The notes beneath the pieces were generated by a model that was given only the letters and a program-made list of their open reading frames with translations, made no database searches and was not told where the DNA came from. Position numbers and translations under genes: made by a program. From Lachnospiraceae bacterium (lineage in GTDB: Bacteria > Bacillota > Clostridia > Lachnospirales > Lachnospiraceae), in assembly GCA_003453515.1 (NCBI GenBank), contig DMLD01000161.1, positions 1-5,481 of the forward strand: a stretch of 5,481 nucleotides of DNA, read 5' to 3'. Positions 1 to 5,481 of the stretch are shown here, piece by piece (within the stretch, counting starts at the first letter, position 1; every line of letters begins with the position of its first letter).

Positions 1-1
1 G

Positions 2-8
2 CTCCTTA
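2..8 (-). promoter_or_regulatory. Shine-Dalgarno sequence of a gene beyond the left edge
   Basis: The minus strand reads TAAGGAG here, 24 bases after the stop codon of the U32 gene and running to the window edge. It is almost fully complementary to the 3' end of 16S rRNA, and no start codon follows inside the window. I infer that another gene of the same transcript begins within a few bases of the left edge. An alternative is an in-frame ATG at 19 or 28 (start of a frame reading MIHMNRFKE, open to the edge) served by GAGAGG just after the U32 stop, but its ribosome-binding site is the weaker of the two. There is no terminator hairpin between the U32 stop and the edge. Confidence 0.5.
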
Positions 9-32
9 AACCTGTTCATATGAATCATCCTC

Positions 33-2345
33 TCACTTCACACCGATCTGCTCATAATATACTATCCTGTAGTCGTATGCCTTCGGTTTGCAAACCCTGA
101 ATCTGTCCCCCTTGGGCGTTGCTATCACACCCTCATCGATCTTATGGATACTAGTCATAACTGTTTTTTTGCCGGTCATATGTCCCGGGAGCTTACGCAC
201 TCCCTGTTCCCTGTAAAACCTTTCGGCAAGCCTGTTGGTCATATACATATTCTCATCCGCATATGCGGGAATATCTGGCAGATATTTATTTTTATAGACC
301 AGACTCGCCATGGAATTTACTATAAAAATATCACAAAGCTCTCTTATTCTACTGTCATATTTTTCCATATAAATATCCCGAACTCTGCCGTGGAACGGTC
401 TCGGAAGCGATATTGCAAGCTTTGGTCGTGATCCGGCATCTGCCGCGCTTATATCGGTATTCTCCTGCTTCCATAAGCGGAGCCTGTCAAGATCGTCAGC
501 ATCAAAGCCTTCGCTTCGTATACAGATCACACTGTATTTGTTACTGTTATTATCATTGATAAGCTCCGTAAACTCCTCGATGCCGTAGACGCTTATCCAA
601 TTGCCGGATATGTCCATATCATCCGGCTTGTCATAAGGCTTGACCGGAATATCCGCCGGATATGAGCCCTTATCAGCACTCCTGTCTGTCTCACCACCCG
701 GTATACGAGCGTATCTGCGTTTATATCTGTCCGCAAACTCAGACTCCCACCTATCTATGGCAAGTCGTCTCAATGACTTTATGGACTTTATGGGAATGAA
801 GGAGTCCTCATCCATATCGACCGATATCGACCTGAAGCTGTAGCCGCTTCCTCCAAGCATTGACAGCTTGTCCGTTACGGTCTTGTCATCGACCGGTCTC
901 GACTTTGCCCTGCTGATGACATCTCCCGTGACAACAACTCTTACGATATCATCCGTATCCTGTTTGGCATCGCCTGTTGCTAAGGCAGATATATCAGGCA
1001 TCCTTCCGCTTATTTCAAGACTCGCGCTCTCGCCTATACGCCCCGTCCAGACACAATCAAGCTCTACATCCATGGCGTCCATGGCATCATCTATCGTTCT
1101 GTCGATCTCATCAAGCAGAGCTTTGTTTTTGGTACGGTATACTTTGTCCCCGACCTTTACATTGCTGTGTCCGATATTGACTGTATACTCGTCCACCGCA
1201 GTATTATCCGATGCCGTAAACTCGTATACCGTTTCACCGGCATCGTTTCTTATCGCCAATATATCCTGTGGCTTTACCTCCTCCGTAAGACCTATGATGA
1301 CCCCCGGCTTTCCGGATGCTTTGATGCGCTTTTTCACACTGCCCACATATAAGCCGTAGTGACCCCGCACGTTTTTCTCAATGGTTTTCTCGCCCTCATT
1401 TTTAAAGAGGAAGGATGAGAAAAATCCTCCCCTGTTATATATATCCATCGCTCTTTTTATGTCACGATGCAGCTTGCTGTCATTATTGCCGACAAGCTCT
1501 GAGTAGTACTCCTCGCCCTCATCAAGAAATACATCCGTATAATACCTGTACAGATAAGCCATGTACGCGGCGTATTCCCTGCTCTTCATCCTTCCCTCTA
1601 TCTTGAAGGAGTCAACGCCTGCCTTTACTAGCTCAGGTATATGTATCAGGGTTTGCTGATCACATGAATTAAGCTCATATCTCGGGAGATATGAGCTACC
1701 GTTTGATCCGTCATTGCAATTCTTACGTGTATACGGAAGTCTGCACGGTCCGGCGCACATCCCTCTGTTGCCGCTCCTGCCCCCTATACACTCGCTCATC
1801 AGACACCATCCCGAGTAGCATACGCACAGTGCCCCATGGACAAACACCTCGATCTCCAGATCCGTCTTGGCTCTGGCGGATATTATCTCGTCGATCGTAA
1901 GCTCTCTTGCCGGGACGAACCTCGTTACTCCGTAGCTTGCCAGCAGATCGGCATCCTCTCCCGAAAACAAGGCCATCTGTGTGCTTGCATGCAGGGAAAG
2001 CTCCGGATACGCCTCATGCAGTCTGATAAGTACTCCCGGATCCTGCACTATCACTGCGTCCAAGCCCACTCCAACCAGAGGATCCAGCATGGGGATCAGC
2101 TCATTACATAGCTCCGCATCGTCCAATAGAGTATTGACGGTCAGATATATCCTTTTGCCATGGATATGTGCATAGTTTATCGCCCGTTCAAGCTCACCGA
2201 CTGACGGATTGTCGGCAAATGCTCTCGCACCAAACTTAGGTGCTCCGACATAGACTGCGTCCGCTCCCATGGCAAGTGCCGCATACAGAATGTCTATAGA
2301 GCCTGCCGGCGCAAGTATCTCGGGATTGTTTAACCTTTGCTTCAT
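33..2345 (-). CDS. U32-family peptidase-like protein with DUF3656, RlhA-type rRNA hydroxylation enzyme
   Basis: This is a 770-residue protein of the U32 family. Although named peptidases, the studied members of this branch (E. coli RlhA/YdcP, TrhP, UbiU) are iron-sulfur hydroxylation enzymes; RlhA makes 5-hydroxycytidine in 23S rRNA. Residues 8-45 (PEILAPAGS, GADAVYVGAPKFGAR) and about 80-310 form the U32 barrel. The signature lies at 168-205: FVHGALC, then YSGWC, GGRSGNRGMC and GPCRLPY, with Cys at 174, 176, 181, 186, 197 and 201, followed by FKIEGRMKS at 247-255. From about 326 (VRGHYGLYVGSV) to 530 comes a beta-rich DUF3656-type region, then a C-terminal module at 570-770. The first 200 residues and the signature are canonical, but the distal cysteine and the C-terminal cysteines look altered (see findings). 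The start ATG overlaps the zapA stop as ATGA, with AAGGGG just upstream, so translation is probably coupled. The family call is firm. The exact substrate is inference; RlhA-like rRNA modification is the best guess. Confidence 0.93.
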   Translation of the reverse strand: MKQRLNNPEILAPAGSIDILYAALAMGADAVYVGAPKFGARAFADNPSVGELERAINYAHIHGKRIYLTVNTLLDDAELCNELIPMLDPLVGVGLDAVIVQDPGVLIRLHEAYPELSLHASTQMALFSGEDADLLASYGVTRFVPARELTIDEIISARAKTDLEIEVFVHGALCVCYSGWCLMSECIGGRSGNRGMCAGPCRLPYTRKNCNDGSNGSSYLPRYELNSCDQQTLIHIPELVKAGVDSFKIEGRMKSREYAAYMAYLYRYYTDVFLDEGEEYYSELVGNNDSKLHRDIKRAMDIYNRGGFFSSFLFKNEGEKTIEKNVRGHYGLYVGSVKKRIKASGKPGVIIGLTEEVKPQDILAIRNDAGETVYEFTASDNTAVDEYTVNIGHSNVKVGDKVYRTKNKALLDEIDRTIDDAMDAMDVELDCVWTGRIGESASLEISGRMPDISALATGDAKQDTDDIVRVVVTGDVISRAKSRPVDDKTVTDKLSMLGGSGYSFRSISVDMDEDSFIPIKSIKSLRRLAIDRWESEFADRYKRRYARIPGGETDRSADKGSYPADIPVKPYDKPDDMDISGNWISVYGIEEFTELINDNNSNKYSVICIRSEGFDADDLDRLRLWKQENTDISAADAGSRPKLAISLPRPFHGRVRDIYMEKYDSRIRELCDIFIVNSMASLVYKNKYLPDIPAYADENMYMTNRLAERFYREQGVRKLPGHMTGKKTVMTSIHKIDEGVIATPKGDRFRVCKPKAYDYRIVYYEQIGVK
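1672..1697. repeat. Palindrome inside the U32 gene (12-bp arms, 2-base spacer)
   Basis: On the plus strand AGCTCATATCTC (1672-1683) is followed by GG and then GAGATATGAGCT (1686-1697), the exact reverse complement. In the U32 mRNA this could fold into a hairpin of about 11 bp with a CCCG loop. It falls in codons 217-225 of the U32 protein, in the variable stretch between the Cys-rich signature and Cys228. No T-run follows on either strand, so it is not an intrinsic terminator. It may be chance, an operator-like site, or an mRNA structure. Confidence 0.8.
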
Positions 2346-2752
2346 CGCCCCTTACTGTTCTTTAACGTAGTCTCCAATTCAACAATTCGTTTCTCTGCAT
2401 CATTGAGCTTCTTTTGAAGCTCGGTGATCTGCCTTGAATCCTTATCGATCTGATCCTCTCTGGCAATTATCTCATGCTTCATATCGAGCACGAGCTTGTC
2501 CTTCAGCTCTCTGTCACCGCGTATGTCATCGGCAACTCCCTTCTCTTTGAAGTAATCATCGGCTATATTGATTGCCAAAAGCGCATTTCTGGTATCTAAG
2601 TCCAGCCTCATGTAATCGCCGTTTTTCTTAAGCTCTCCAAGCTTTCTGTTGATATATGTTGCAACCTGCTGCAGATACTCATCGCTTTCAAAGCCTGCTA
2701 TAGTATATGTTCTTCCATCGATTAATACTTCCGCCGTGGTCTGATCCTGCAT
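2342..2752 (-). CDS. zapA: Cell division protein ZapA
   Basis: ZapA is a small cytoplasmic protein that binds FtsZ and cross-links protofilaments, stabilising the Z ring. This copy has 136 residues. Residues 7-75 carry the ZapA fold: beta strands AEVLIDGRTYTIAG, the helix ESDEYLQQVATYINRKLGEL, then the helix LDTRNALLAINIADDYFKEK. Residues about 80-131 form a long charged coiled coil, as expected for the dimer/tetramer stalk. The length is within the clostridial range. I chose ATG at 2752: GGAGG lies 10 bases upstream and the ZapA domain starts directly after it. GTG at 2758 (4 bases from GGAGG) would add two residues and cannot be excluded. A longer frame back to GTG at 2800 is unlikely because that codon sits at the expected transcription start. 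The gene has its own strong promoter and its TGA stop overlaps the U32 start codon. Confidence 0.92.
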   Translation of the reverse strand: MQDQTTAEVLIDGRTYTIAGFESDEYLQQVATYINRKLGELKKNGDYMRLDLDTRNALLAINIADDYFKEKGVADDIRGDRELKDKLVLDMKHEIIAREDQIDKDSRQITELQKKLNDAEKRIVELETTLKNSKGR

Positions 2753-2762
2753 TATCACATTC

Positions 2763-2767
2763 CCTCC
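2763..2767 (-). promoter_or_regulatory. Ribosome-binding site of zapA
   Basis: GGAGG on the minus strand, within TTTGGAGGGA. It lies 10 bases before ATG 2752 and 4 bases before GTG 2758, so it supports a start in this pair rather than at GTG 2800, which lies upstream of the ribosome-binding site. An ATG at 2760 is in another frame and runs straight into TGA. Confidence 0.8.
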
Positions 2768-2811
2768 AAAGATAAATGTTGCCGTTCCCTTACCGGTCAC
2801 TTTTCATACAA

Positions 2812-2840
2812 ATTATATAATATAGGATTTTTCTTGTCAA
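2812..2840 (-). promoter_or_regulatory. Consensus sigma-A promoter for zapA and the U32 gene
   Basis: The minus strand has TTGACA (2835-2840), a 17-base spacer (2818-2834), and TATAAT (2812-2817). Both hexamers and the spacing match the housekeeping sigma-factor consensus exactly, and the spacer is AT-rich. Transcription should start near 2804-2805, giving a leader of about 52 bases before zapA. The -35 box begins 35 bases after the ruvB stop codon, in the only long gap between ruvB and zapA. It separates the ruvAB unit from the zapA-U32 unit. No convincing operator or riboswitch was seen in the leader. Confidence 0.92.
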
Positions 2841-2875
2841 CCCATAGCCTTGCTGTACAGGGATGTATGGCAATG

Positions 2876-3862
2876 CTACGGGAGCAGGTATCTGTAAGCC
2901 TCATCGGTCACTACGCGGCCTCTGGGTGTTCTGGCCAGCAGCCCCTTCTGGATCAAAAACGGCTCGTATACATCCTCGATCGTTCCCGCATCCTCACCTA
3001 TACTTACGGCTATGGTATCAAGTCCGACAGGACCCCCTCCGTAATGATCTATCATTGCATGAAGTAGCGATCTGTCGACCGAATCCAAGCCAAGCCTATC
3101 GACCTCGAGTATGTCAAGCGCCCTGTCGGCGACCTCGGATGTGATATCACCGTCAAACCTTATCTGGGCAAAATCTCTGACTCTCTTTAACAGCCTGTTC
3201 GCAATACGCGGGGTCCCTCTAGATCTTCTCGCTATAGCCACAGCCCCGTCATCATCAATGGCTACCTTGAGCACCCTTGCGGATCTCTTGACTATCTCGC
3301 TTAACTCATCATCATCATAAAACTCAAGCCTGTTGATGACACCGAATCTGTCTCTGAGCGGTGCCGTCAGCATCCCTGCCCTCGTAGTGGCTCCTATCAG
3401 GGTAAAATGCGGAAGATCGAGCCTGACGCTCCTTGCCGACGGTCCCTTGCCTATAACTATGTCGATGCCGAAATCCTCCATGGCGGGATACATTACCTCC
3501 TCAACCTGACGGTTCAGCCTGTGTATCTCGTCGACAAACAGTATGTCTCCCTCATTCAGATTGTTAAGGATTGACGCCATATCGCCCGGCTTTTCGATAG
3601 CGGGTCCCGAGGTTATCTTGATCCCGACATCCATTTCATTGGCTATGATCGATGCAAGAGTCGTCTTTCCCAGTCCCGGAGGTCCGTAGAGCAACACGTG
3701 ATCAAGTGCCTCATTTCTTTTCTTCGCCGCTTCTATATAGACCTTCAGTGTCTCCTTTGCCTTTTTCTGTCCGATATACTCAGACAACAGCTTTGGCCTG
3801 AGGCTGTTCTCTATCTTGTAGTCCTCTTCTATCAATTCCGTTGAAATCACTCTTTTTTCCAT
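2876..3862 (-). CDS. ruvB: Holliday junction branch-migration ATPase RuvB
   Basis: RuvB is the hexameric AAA+ motor that drives DNA through the RuvA-bound Holliday junction during recombination and fork repair. The 328 residues show all expected parts in order: the N-terminal [12 protein letters not shown] (21-31), Walker A GPPGLGKT (60-67), Walker B ILFVDEIH (107-114), the presensor-1 hairpin that contacts RuvA (about 124-156), sensor 1 GATTR (157-161), the arginine-finger region PLRDRFG (168-174), sensor 2 in GTPRIANR (216-223), and a winged-helix DNA-binding domain (about 258-327, with GGGPVGLDT and [18 protein letters not shown]). No key residue is missing. I chose ATG 3862, which gives the usual length and has AAGAGAGAG six bases upstream. 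A longer frame to 3928 would encode a 22-residue extension that covers a tandem DNA repeat and has no family support. ruvB follows ruvA by 88 bases and is probably cotranscribed with it. No terminator hairpin with a T-run was seen after its TAG stop. Confidence 0.98.
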   Translation of the reverse strand: MEKRVISTELIEEDYKIENSLRPKLLSEYIGQKKAKETLKVYIEAAKKRNEALDHVLLYGPPGLGKTTLASIIANEMDVGIKITSGPAIEKPGDMASILNNLNEGDILFVDEIHRLNRQVEEVMYPAMEDFGIDIVIGKGPSARSVRLDLPHFTLIGATTRAGMLTAPLRDRFGVINRLEFYDDDELSEIVKRSARVLKVAIDDDGAVAIARRSRGTPRIANRLLKRVRDFAQIRFDGDITSEVADRALDILEVDRLGLDSVDRSLLHAMIDHYGGGPVGLDTIAVSIGEDAGTIEDVYEPFLIQKGLLARTPRGRVVTDEAYRYLLP

Positions 3863-3894
3863 GATATACTCTCTCTTGGATATACTCTCTCTTG
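3863..3894 (-). repeat. Perfect 16-bp tandem duplication carrying the ruvB ribosome-binding site
   Basis: Two exact, directly abutting copies of CAAGAGAGAGTATATC (minus strand) occupy 3879-3894 and 3863-3878. The second ends at the base just before the ruvB ATG. Each copy contains the purine run AAGAGAGAG, which in the proximal copy lies six bases from the ATG and is the only plausible ribosome-binding site. The unit is not a multiple of three, so the copies read differently in the upstream open frame; this fits a noncoding leader. Confidence 0.9.
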
Positions 3895-3950
3895 CGTATT
3901 GATAATGACCGGTGTTGGTAAAGCACATATCAACTCTGTGTATTAACGAG

Positions 3951-4556
3951 CTAGATCGATTTTAATGCTGCCTTTAACAGGGTCTCGGTATCGGCATCGC
4001 CCACCATGGCAGCAGCACTCTTGACAGCTCTCATCGCATCTGTCGACGAGTACCCCAATGCCACCAACGCTTCTATCGTATCCTTAGCGGCTGACGTATC
4101 CTCACTTACAGTACCGGTGCTTATATTATCATTGCCCGGATCCATATAGTCGGACTGATCGATCTTGTCTCTAAGCTCGAGAACGACCTTCTCGGCTGTC
4201 TTTTTCCCGACTCCCGGAGCCTTTGCTATAGCCTTGGCGTCTCCTGCGAGCAGAGCAAACCTGAGTGTGTCAGCATCCATGACGGTCAGTATCCCAAGCG
4301 CTCCCTTGGGTCCGACTCCGCTCACTGTAAGCAACAGCTTGAACAGCTCACATGTATCGGCTGTCAAAAACCCGTAAAGCTGCATTATATCCTCTCTTAC
4401 ATGCAGATAGGTATACAGCTTTATCTCCTCTCCGGTATGCGGCAGCTCGTCCATGACAGAGCCGGGTACAAATATCTCAAAGCCGATGCCGCTATTCTCG
4501 ACCCATACCCTGTCCTCTCCCTTGCTGTCAAGAAGACCCTTTATATATCCTATCAT
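3951..4556 (-). CDS. ruvA: Holliday junction branch-migration protein RuvA
   Basis: RuvA binds four-way DNA junctions as a tetramer and loads the RuvB motor. The protein has 201 residues, the family norm. Residues 1-63 are the OB-fold domain, starting MIGYIKG and holding the acidic pin E55-D56 in [12 protein letters not shown]. Two helix-hairpin-helix motifs follow: [14 protein letters not shown] (77-90) and [13 protein letters not shown] (113-125). A polar linker (about 132-158) leads to domain III (159-200, with [17 protein letters not shown]), which binds RuvB. I chose ATG 4556, with GGAGG five bases upstream and the canonical N terminus. The frame stays open to 4664, overlapping cls, but those 36 extra residues match nothing in the family. 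The gene upstream is cls, not ruvC, so the resolvase partner is not encoded on this side of ruvA within the window. Confidence 0.98.
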   Translation of the reverse strand: MIGYIKGLLDSKGEDRVWVENSGIGFEIFVPGSVMDELPHTGEEIKLYTYLHVREDIMQLYGFLTADTCELFKLLLTVSGVGPKGALGILTVMDADTLRFALLAGDAKAIAKAPGVGKKTAEKVVLELRDKIDQSDYMDPGNDNISTGTVSEDTSAAKDTIEALVALGYSSTDAMRAVKSAAAMVGDADTETLLKAALKSI

Positions 4557-4561
4557 CCCAA

Positions 4562-4566
4562 CCTCC
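4562..4566 (-). promoter_or_regulatory. Ribosome-binding site of ruvA
   Basis: GGAGG on the minus strand, five bases before ATG 4556. It decides the ruvA start against the longer open frame that would begin inside the end of cls. Confidence 0.85.
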
Positions 4567-4594
4567 GATATCGTTGTATTCTGCATACAGAGTA

Positions 4595-4626
4595 AGGCTT
4601 TCCGTCTCGCATAATGTAAAAAGCCT
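4595..4626 (-). other. Inverted repeat in the cls-ruvA gap
   Basis: On the minus strand AGGCTTT (4620-4626) is followed 18 bases later by AAAGCCT (4595-4601), a perfect 7-bp stem, possibly lengthened by two G-U pairs. It lacks a T-run after the second arm, so it is a poor intrinsic terminator. The same gap holds a weak promoter-like pair, TAGCCA (4634-4639) and CATTAT (4611-4616), 17 bases apart, each matching consensus at four of six positions. Whether ruvA has its own promoter or is read from cls is undecided. Confidence 0.35.
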
Positions 4627-4647
4627 GCCCTTATGGCTATACCGTGA

Positions 4648-5481
4648 TCACACGAGCGAATCAAACGCCTTCAGGAAAAACTGCTGTATCTTGCGACGTC
4701 TCGGTCTCCTTTTCCACTCCTCGAGGCTTACCTCATGACTGACCCCGACAGTCTCCATGATATCGTTTTCCACAGCGTCAACAAAATCGCTGTCATACAC
4801 CCACACGCCGTTTTCATAGTGCAGATAGAAGCTCCTGTAATCCATATTGACTGTCCCTACCATGGCACAGTGTTCATTCAGTATCGCCTTGGTGTGTATA
4901 AAGCCGGGCGTATACTCATATATCCTTATCCCGGCTTCAAGCAAGACGCCGTAGTTGTACTCCGTCATCATCTTTACCCGTTTTTTATCGGGTATGTTCG
5001 GCGTGATTATACGTACATCCACACCTCTTGCCTTCGCCTCTATTAGCGAATCTATCATCACATCCTCGAGGATCAGATAAGGCGTTGTCACATAGAGCTT
5101 TTTCTCCGCATACTGTATGATCTGCTTGTATGCTGTCTGGAAAAAGCTCCTCGGTCCAAGCGCAGGTCCGTCTCGCAATACATGACAGTAAACATTGCTT
5201 ACGATGTCCCTGTTTTCAGTCTTGTACTTCATGCAATCAAGCTTTGTCTGCGGTACGCTCGCTCCCCACATTTCAAGAAAGGCGATCGTCATGCCCCACA
5301 CGGCATCTCCGCGGATACGGATACCTCCGTCCTTCCACACGCCGAACCTCTCAACGAGATTGGCATACTCATCAGCTATGTTGAAGCCTCCGGTATAGGC
5401 GTACTCCCCGTCTACCACAACTATCTTTTGATGAGTCCTGAAATTCATATATAGTCTGTTGATATAGTGACCTATCGGATT
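4648..5481 (-). CDS. cls: Cardiolipin synthase, C-terminal part (5' end outside window)
   Basis: Cardiolipin synthase is a membrane-bound phospholipase-D-family enzyme that joins two phosphatidylglycerols into cardiolipin and glycerol. The 277 residues visible begin in frame at the edge (NPIGHYINRLY, before the first in-frame ATG at 5448), so the gene continues to the right. About 200-240 residues, including the expected N-terminal membrane helices, would be missing. Counting from the edge, the first HKD motif is H17-x-K19 with D24 in HQKIVVVD, followed by GGFNIADEY (31-39). The second is H196-x-K198 in GFIHTKAILNE, where Glu203 takes the usual Asp place, followed by VGTVNMDYRSF. ITPNIPDKK lies between them, as in clostridial Cls proteins. 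The C terminus is basic (KRRPRRRK) and then hydrophobic, a possible membrane-contacting tail. Family membership is clear. Another PLD-type phospholipid synthase cannot be fully excluded without the N terminus. Confidence 0.93.
   Translation of the reverse strand, partial: NPIGHYINRLYMNFRTHQKIVVVDGEYAYTGGFNIADEYANLVERFGVWKDGGIRIRGDAVWGMTIAFLEMWGASVPQTKLDCMKYKTENRDIVSNVYCHVLRDGPALGPRSFFQTAYKQIIQYAEKKLYVTTPYLILEDVMIDSLIEAKARGVDVRIITPNIPDKKRVKMMTEYNYGVLLEAGIRIYEYTPGFIHTKAILNEHCAMVGTVNMDYRSFYLHYENGVWVYDSDFVDAVENDIMETVGVSHEVSLEEWKRRPRRRKIQQFFLKAFDSLV

Noticed and set aside
17..28. Start of a downstream gene at ATG 28 or 19 (MIHMNRFKE)
   Set aside because: The frame is only a few codons to the edge, and the better ribosome-binding site (TAAGGAG) lies after it, pointing to a start outside the window.
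1068..1085. Near-tandem 9-base repeat GCCATGGAC / GCCATGGAT
   Set aside because: It simply encodes the repeated Ala-Met-Asp in the U32 protein and is in frame; no wider repeat is present.
868..1359. Plus-strand open frame of 163 residues
   Set aside because: It is antisense to the U32 gene, has Ser/Thr/Leu-rich composition typical of a shadow frame, and shows no recognisable domain. The other plus-strand frames were rejected on the same grounds.
2753..2800. zapA start at GTG 2800
   Set aside because: That codon lies about five bases from the predicted transcription start and upstream of the GGAGG; the ZapA fold begins after ATG 2752.
2790..2807. Tiny frame ATG AAA AGT GAC CGG TAA just after the -10 box
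   Set aside because: It begins at or before the predicted transcription start and has no ribosome-binding site, so it is unlikely to be a leader peptide.
2844..2872. Possible ruvB terminator (CCATA with TATGG in the gap)
   Set aside because: Only five base pairs with a long loop and no T-run; not convincing.
3863..3928. N-terminal extension of ruvB by 22 residues
   Set aside because: It runs through the noncoding 16-bp tandem repeat, and the inner ATG gives the normal RuvB length and start.
4557..4664. N-terminal extension of ruvA by 36 residues, overlapping the end of cls
   Set aside because: RuvA proteins begin at the MIGYIKG equivalent, which here has GGAGG five bases upstream. The extension matches no family feature.

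Overview
The window reads as ordinary chromosomal DNA from an anaerobic Gram-positive bacterium of the class Clostridia, most likely family Lachnospiraceae. This rests on protein style: a ZapA gene directly coupled to a long peptidase-U32 gene, a clostridial-type cardiolipin synthase, strong GGAGG ribosome-binding sites, and AGA/AGG and ATA codons used freely. The assignment is by recognition only; no database was searched.

All five genes lie on the minus strand, so the transcription order runs from high to low coordinates. At the right edge is the C-terminal part of a cardiolipin synthase gene (4648-5481, 5' end outside the window). A 91-base gap follows, then ruvA (3951-4556), an 88-base gap, and ruvB (2876-3862). 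The ruvA-ruvB gap ends in a perfect 16-bp tandem duplication that carries the ruvB ribosome-binding site. A 123-base gap after ruvB contains a textbook sigma-A promoter (TTGACA, 17 bases, TATAAT). This promoter starts a second unit: zapA (2342-2752) and a 770-residue U32-family protein (33-2345), whose start overlaps the zapA stop in an ATGA. A strong Shine-Dalgarno sequence at the left edge suggests that this unit continues with another gene just outside the window.

The genes serve separate housekeeping jobs. Cls makes cardiolipin in the membrane. RuvA and RuvB form the Holliday-junction branch-migration motor. ZapA stabilises the FtsZ ring at division. The U32 protein resembles the RlhA group of iron-sulfur rRNA-modifying enzymes. 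No mobile element, CRISPR array, tRNA, rRNA or defence system was seen, and I found no evidence of an undescribed multi-gene system. The points most worth a second look are small: the duplicated ribosome-binding site before ruvB, a 26-bp near-perfect palindrome inside the U32 gene, the unusual cysteine layout of the U32 protein, and an Asp-to-Glu change in the second HKD motif of Cls.

Three start codons were moved inward from the longest open frame (ruvA, ruvB, zapA), on the basis of ribosome-binding sites, family start positions and, for zapA, the promoter position.
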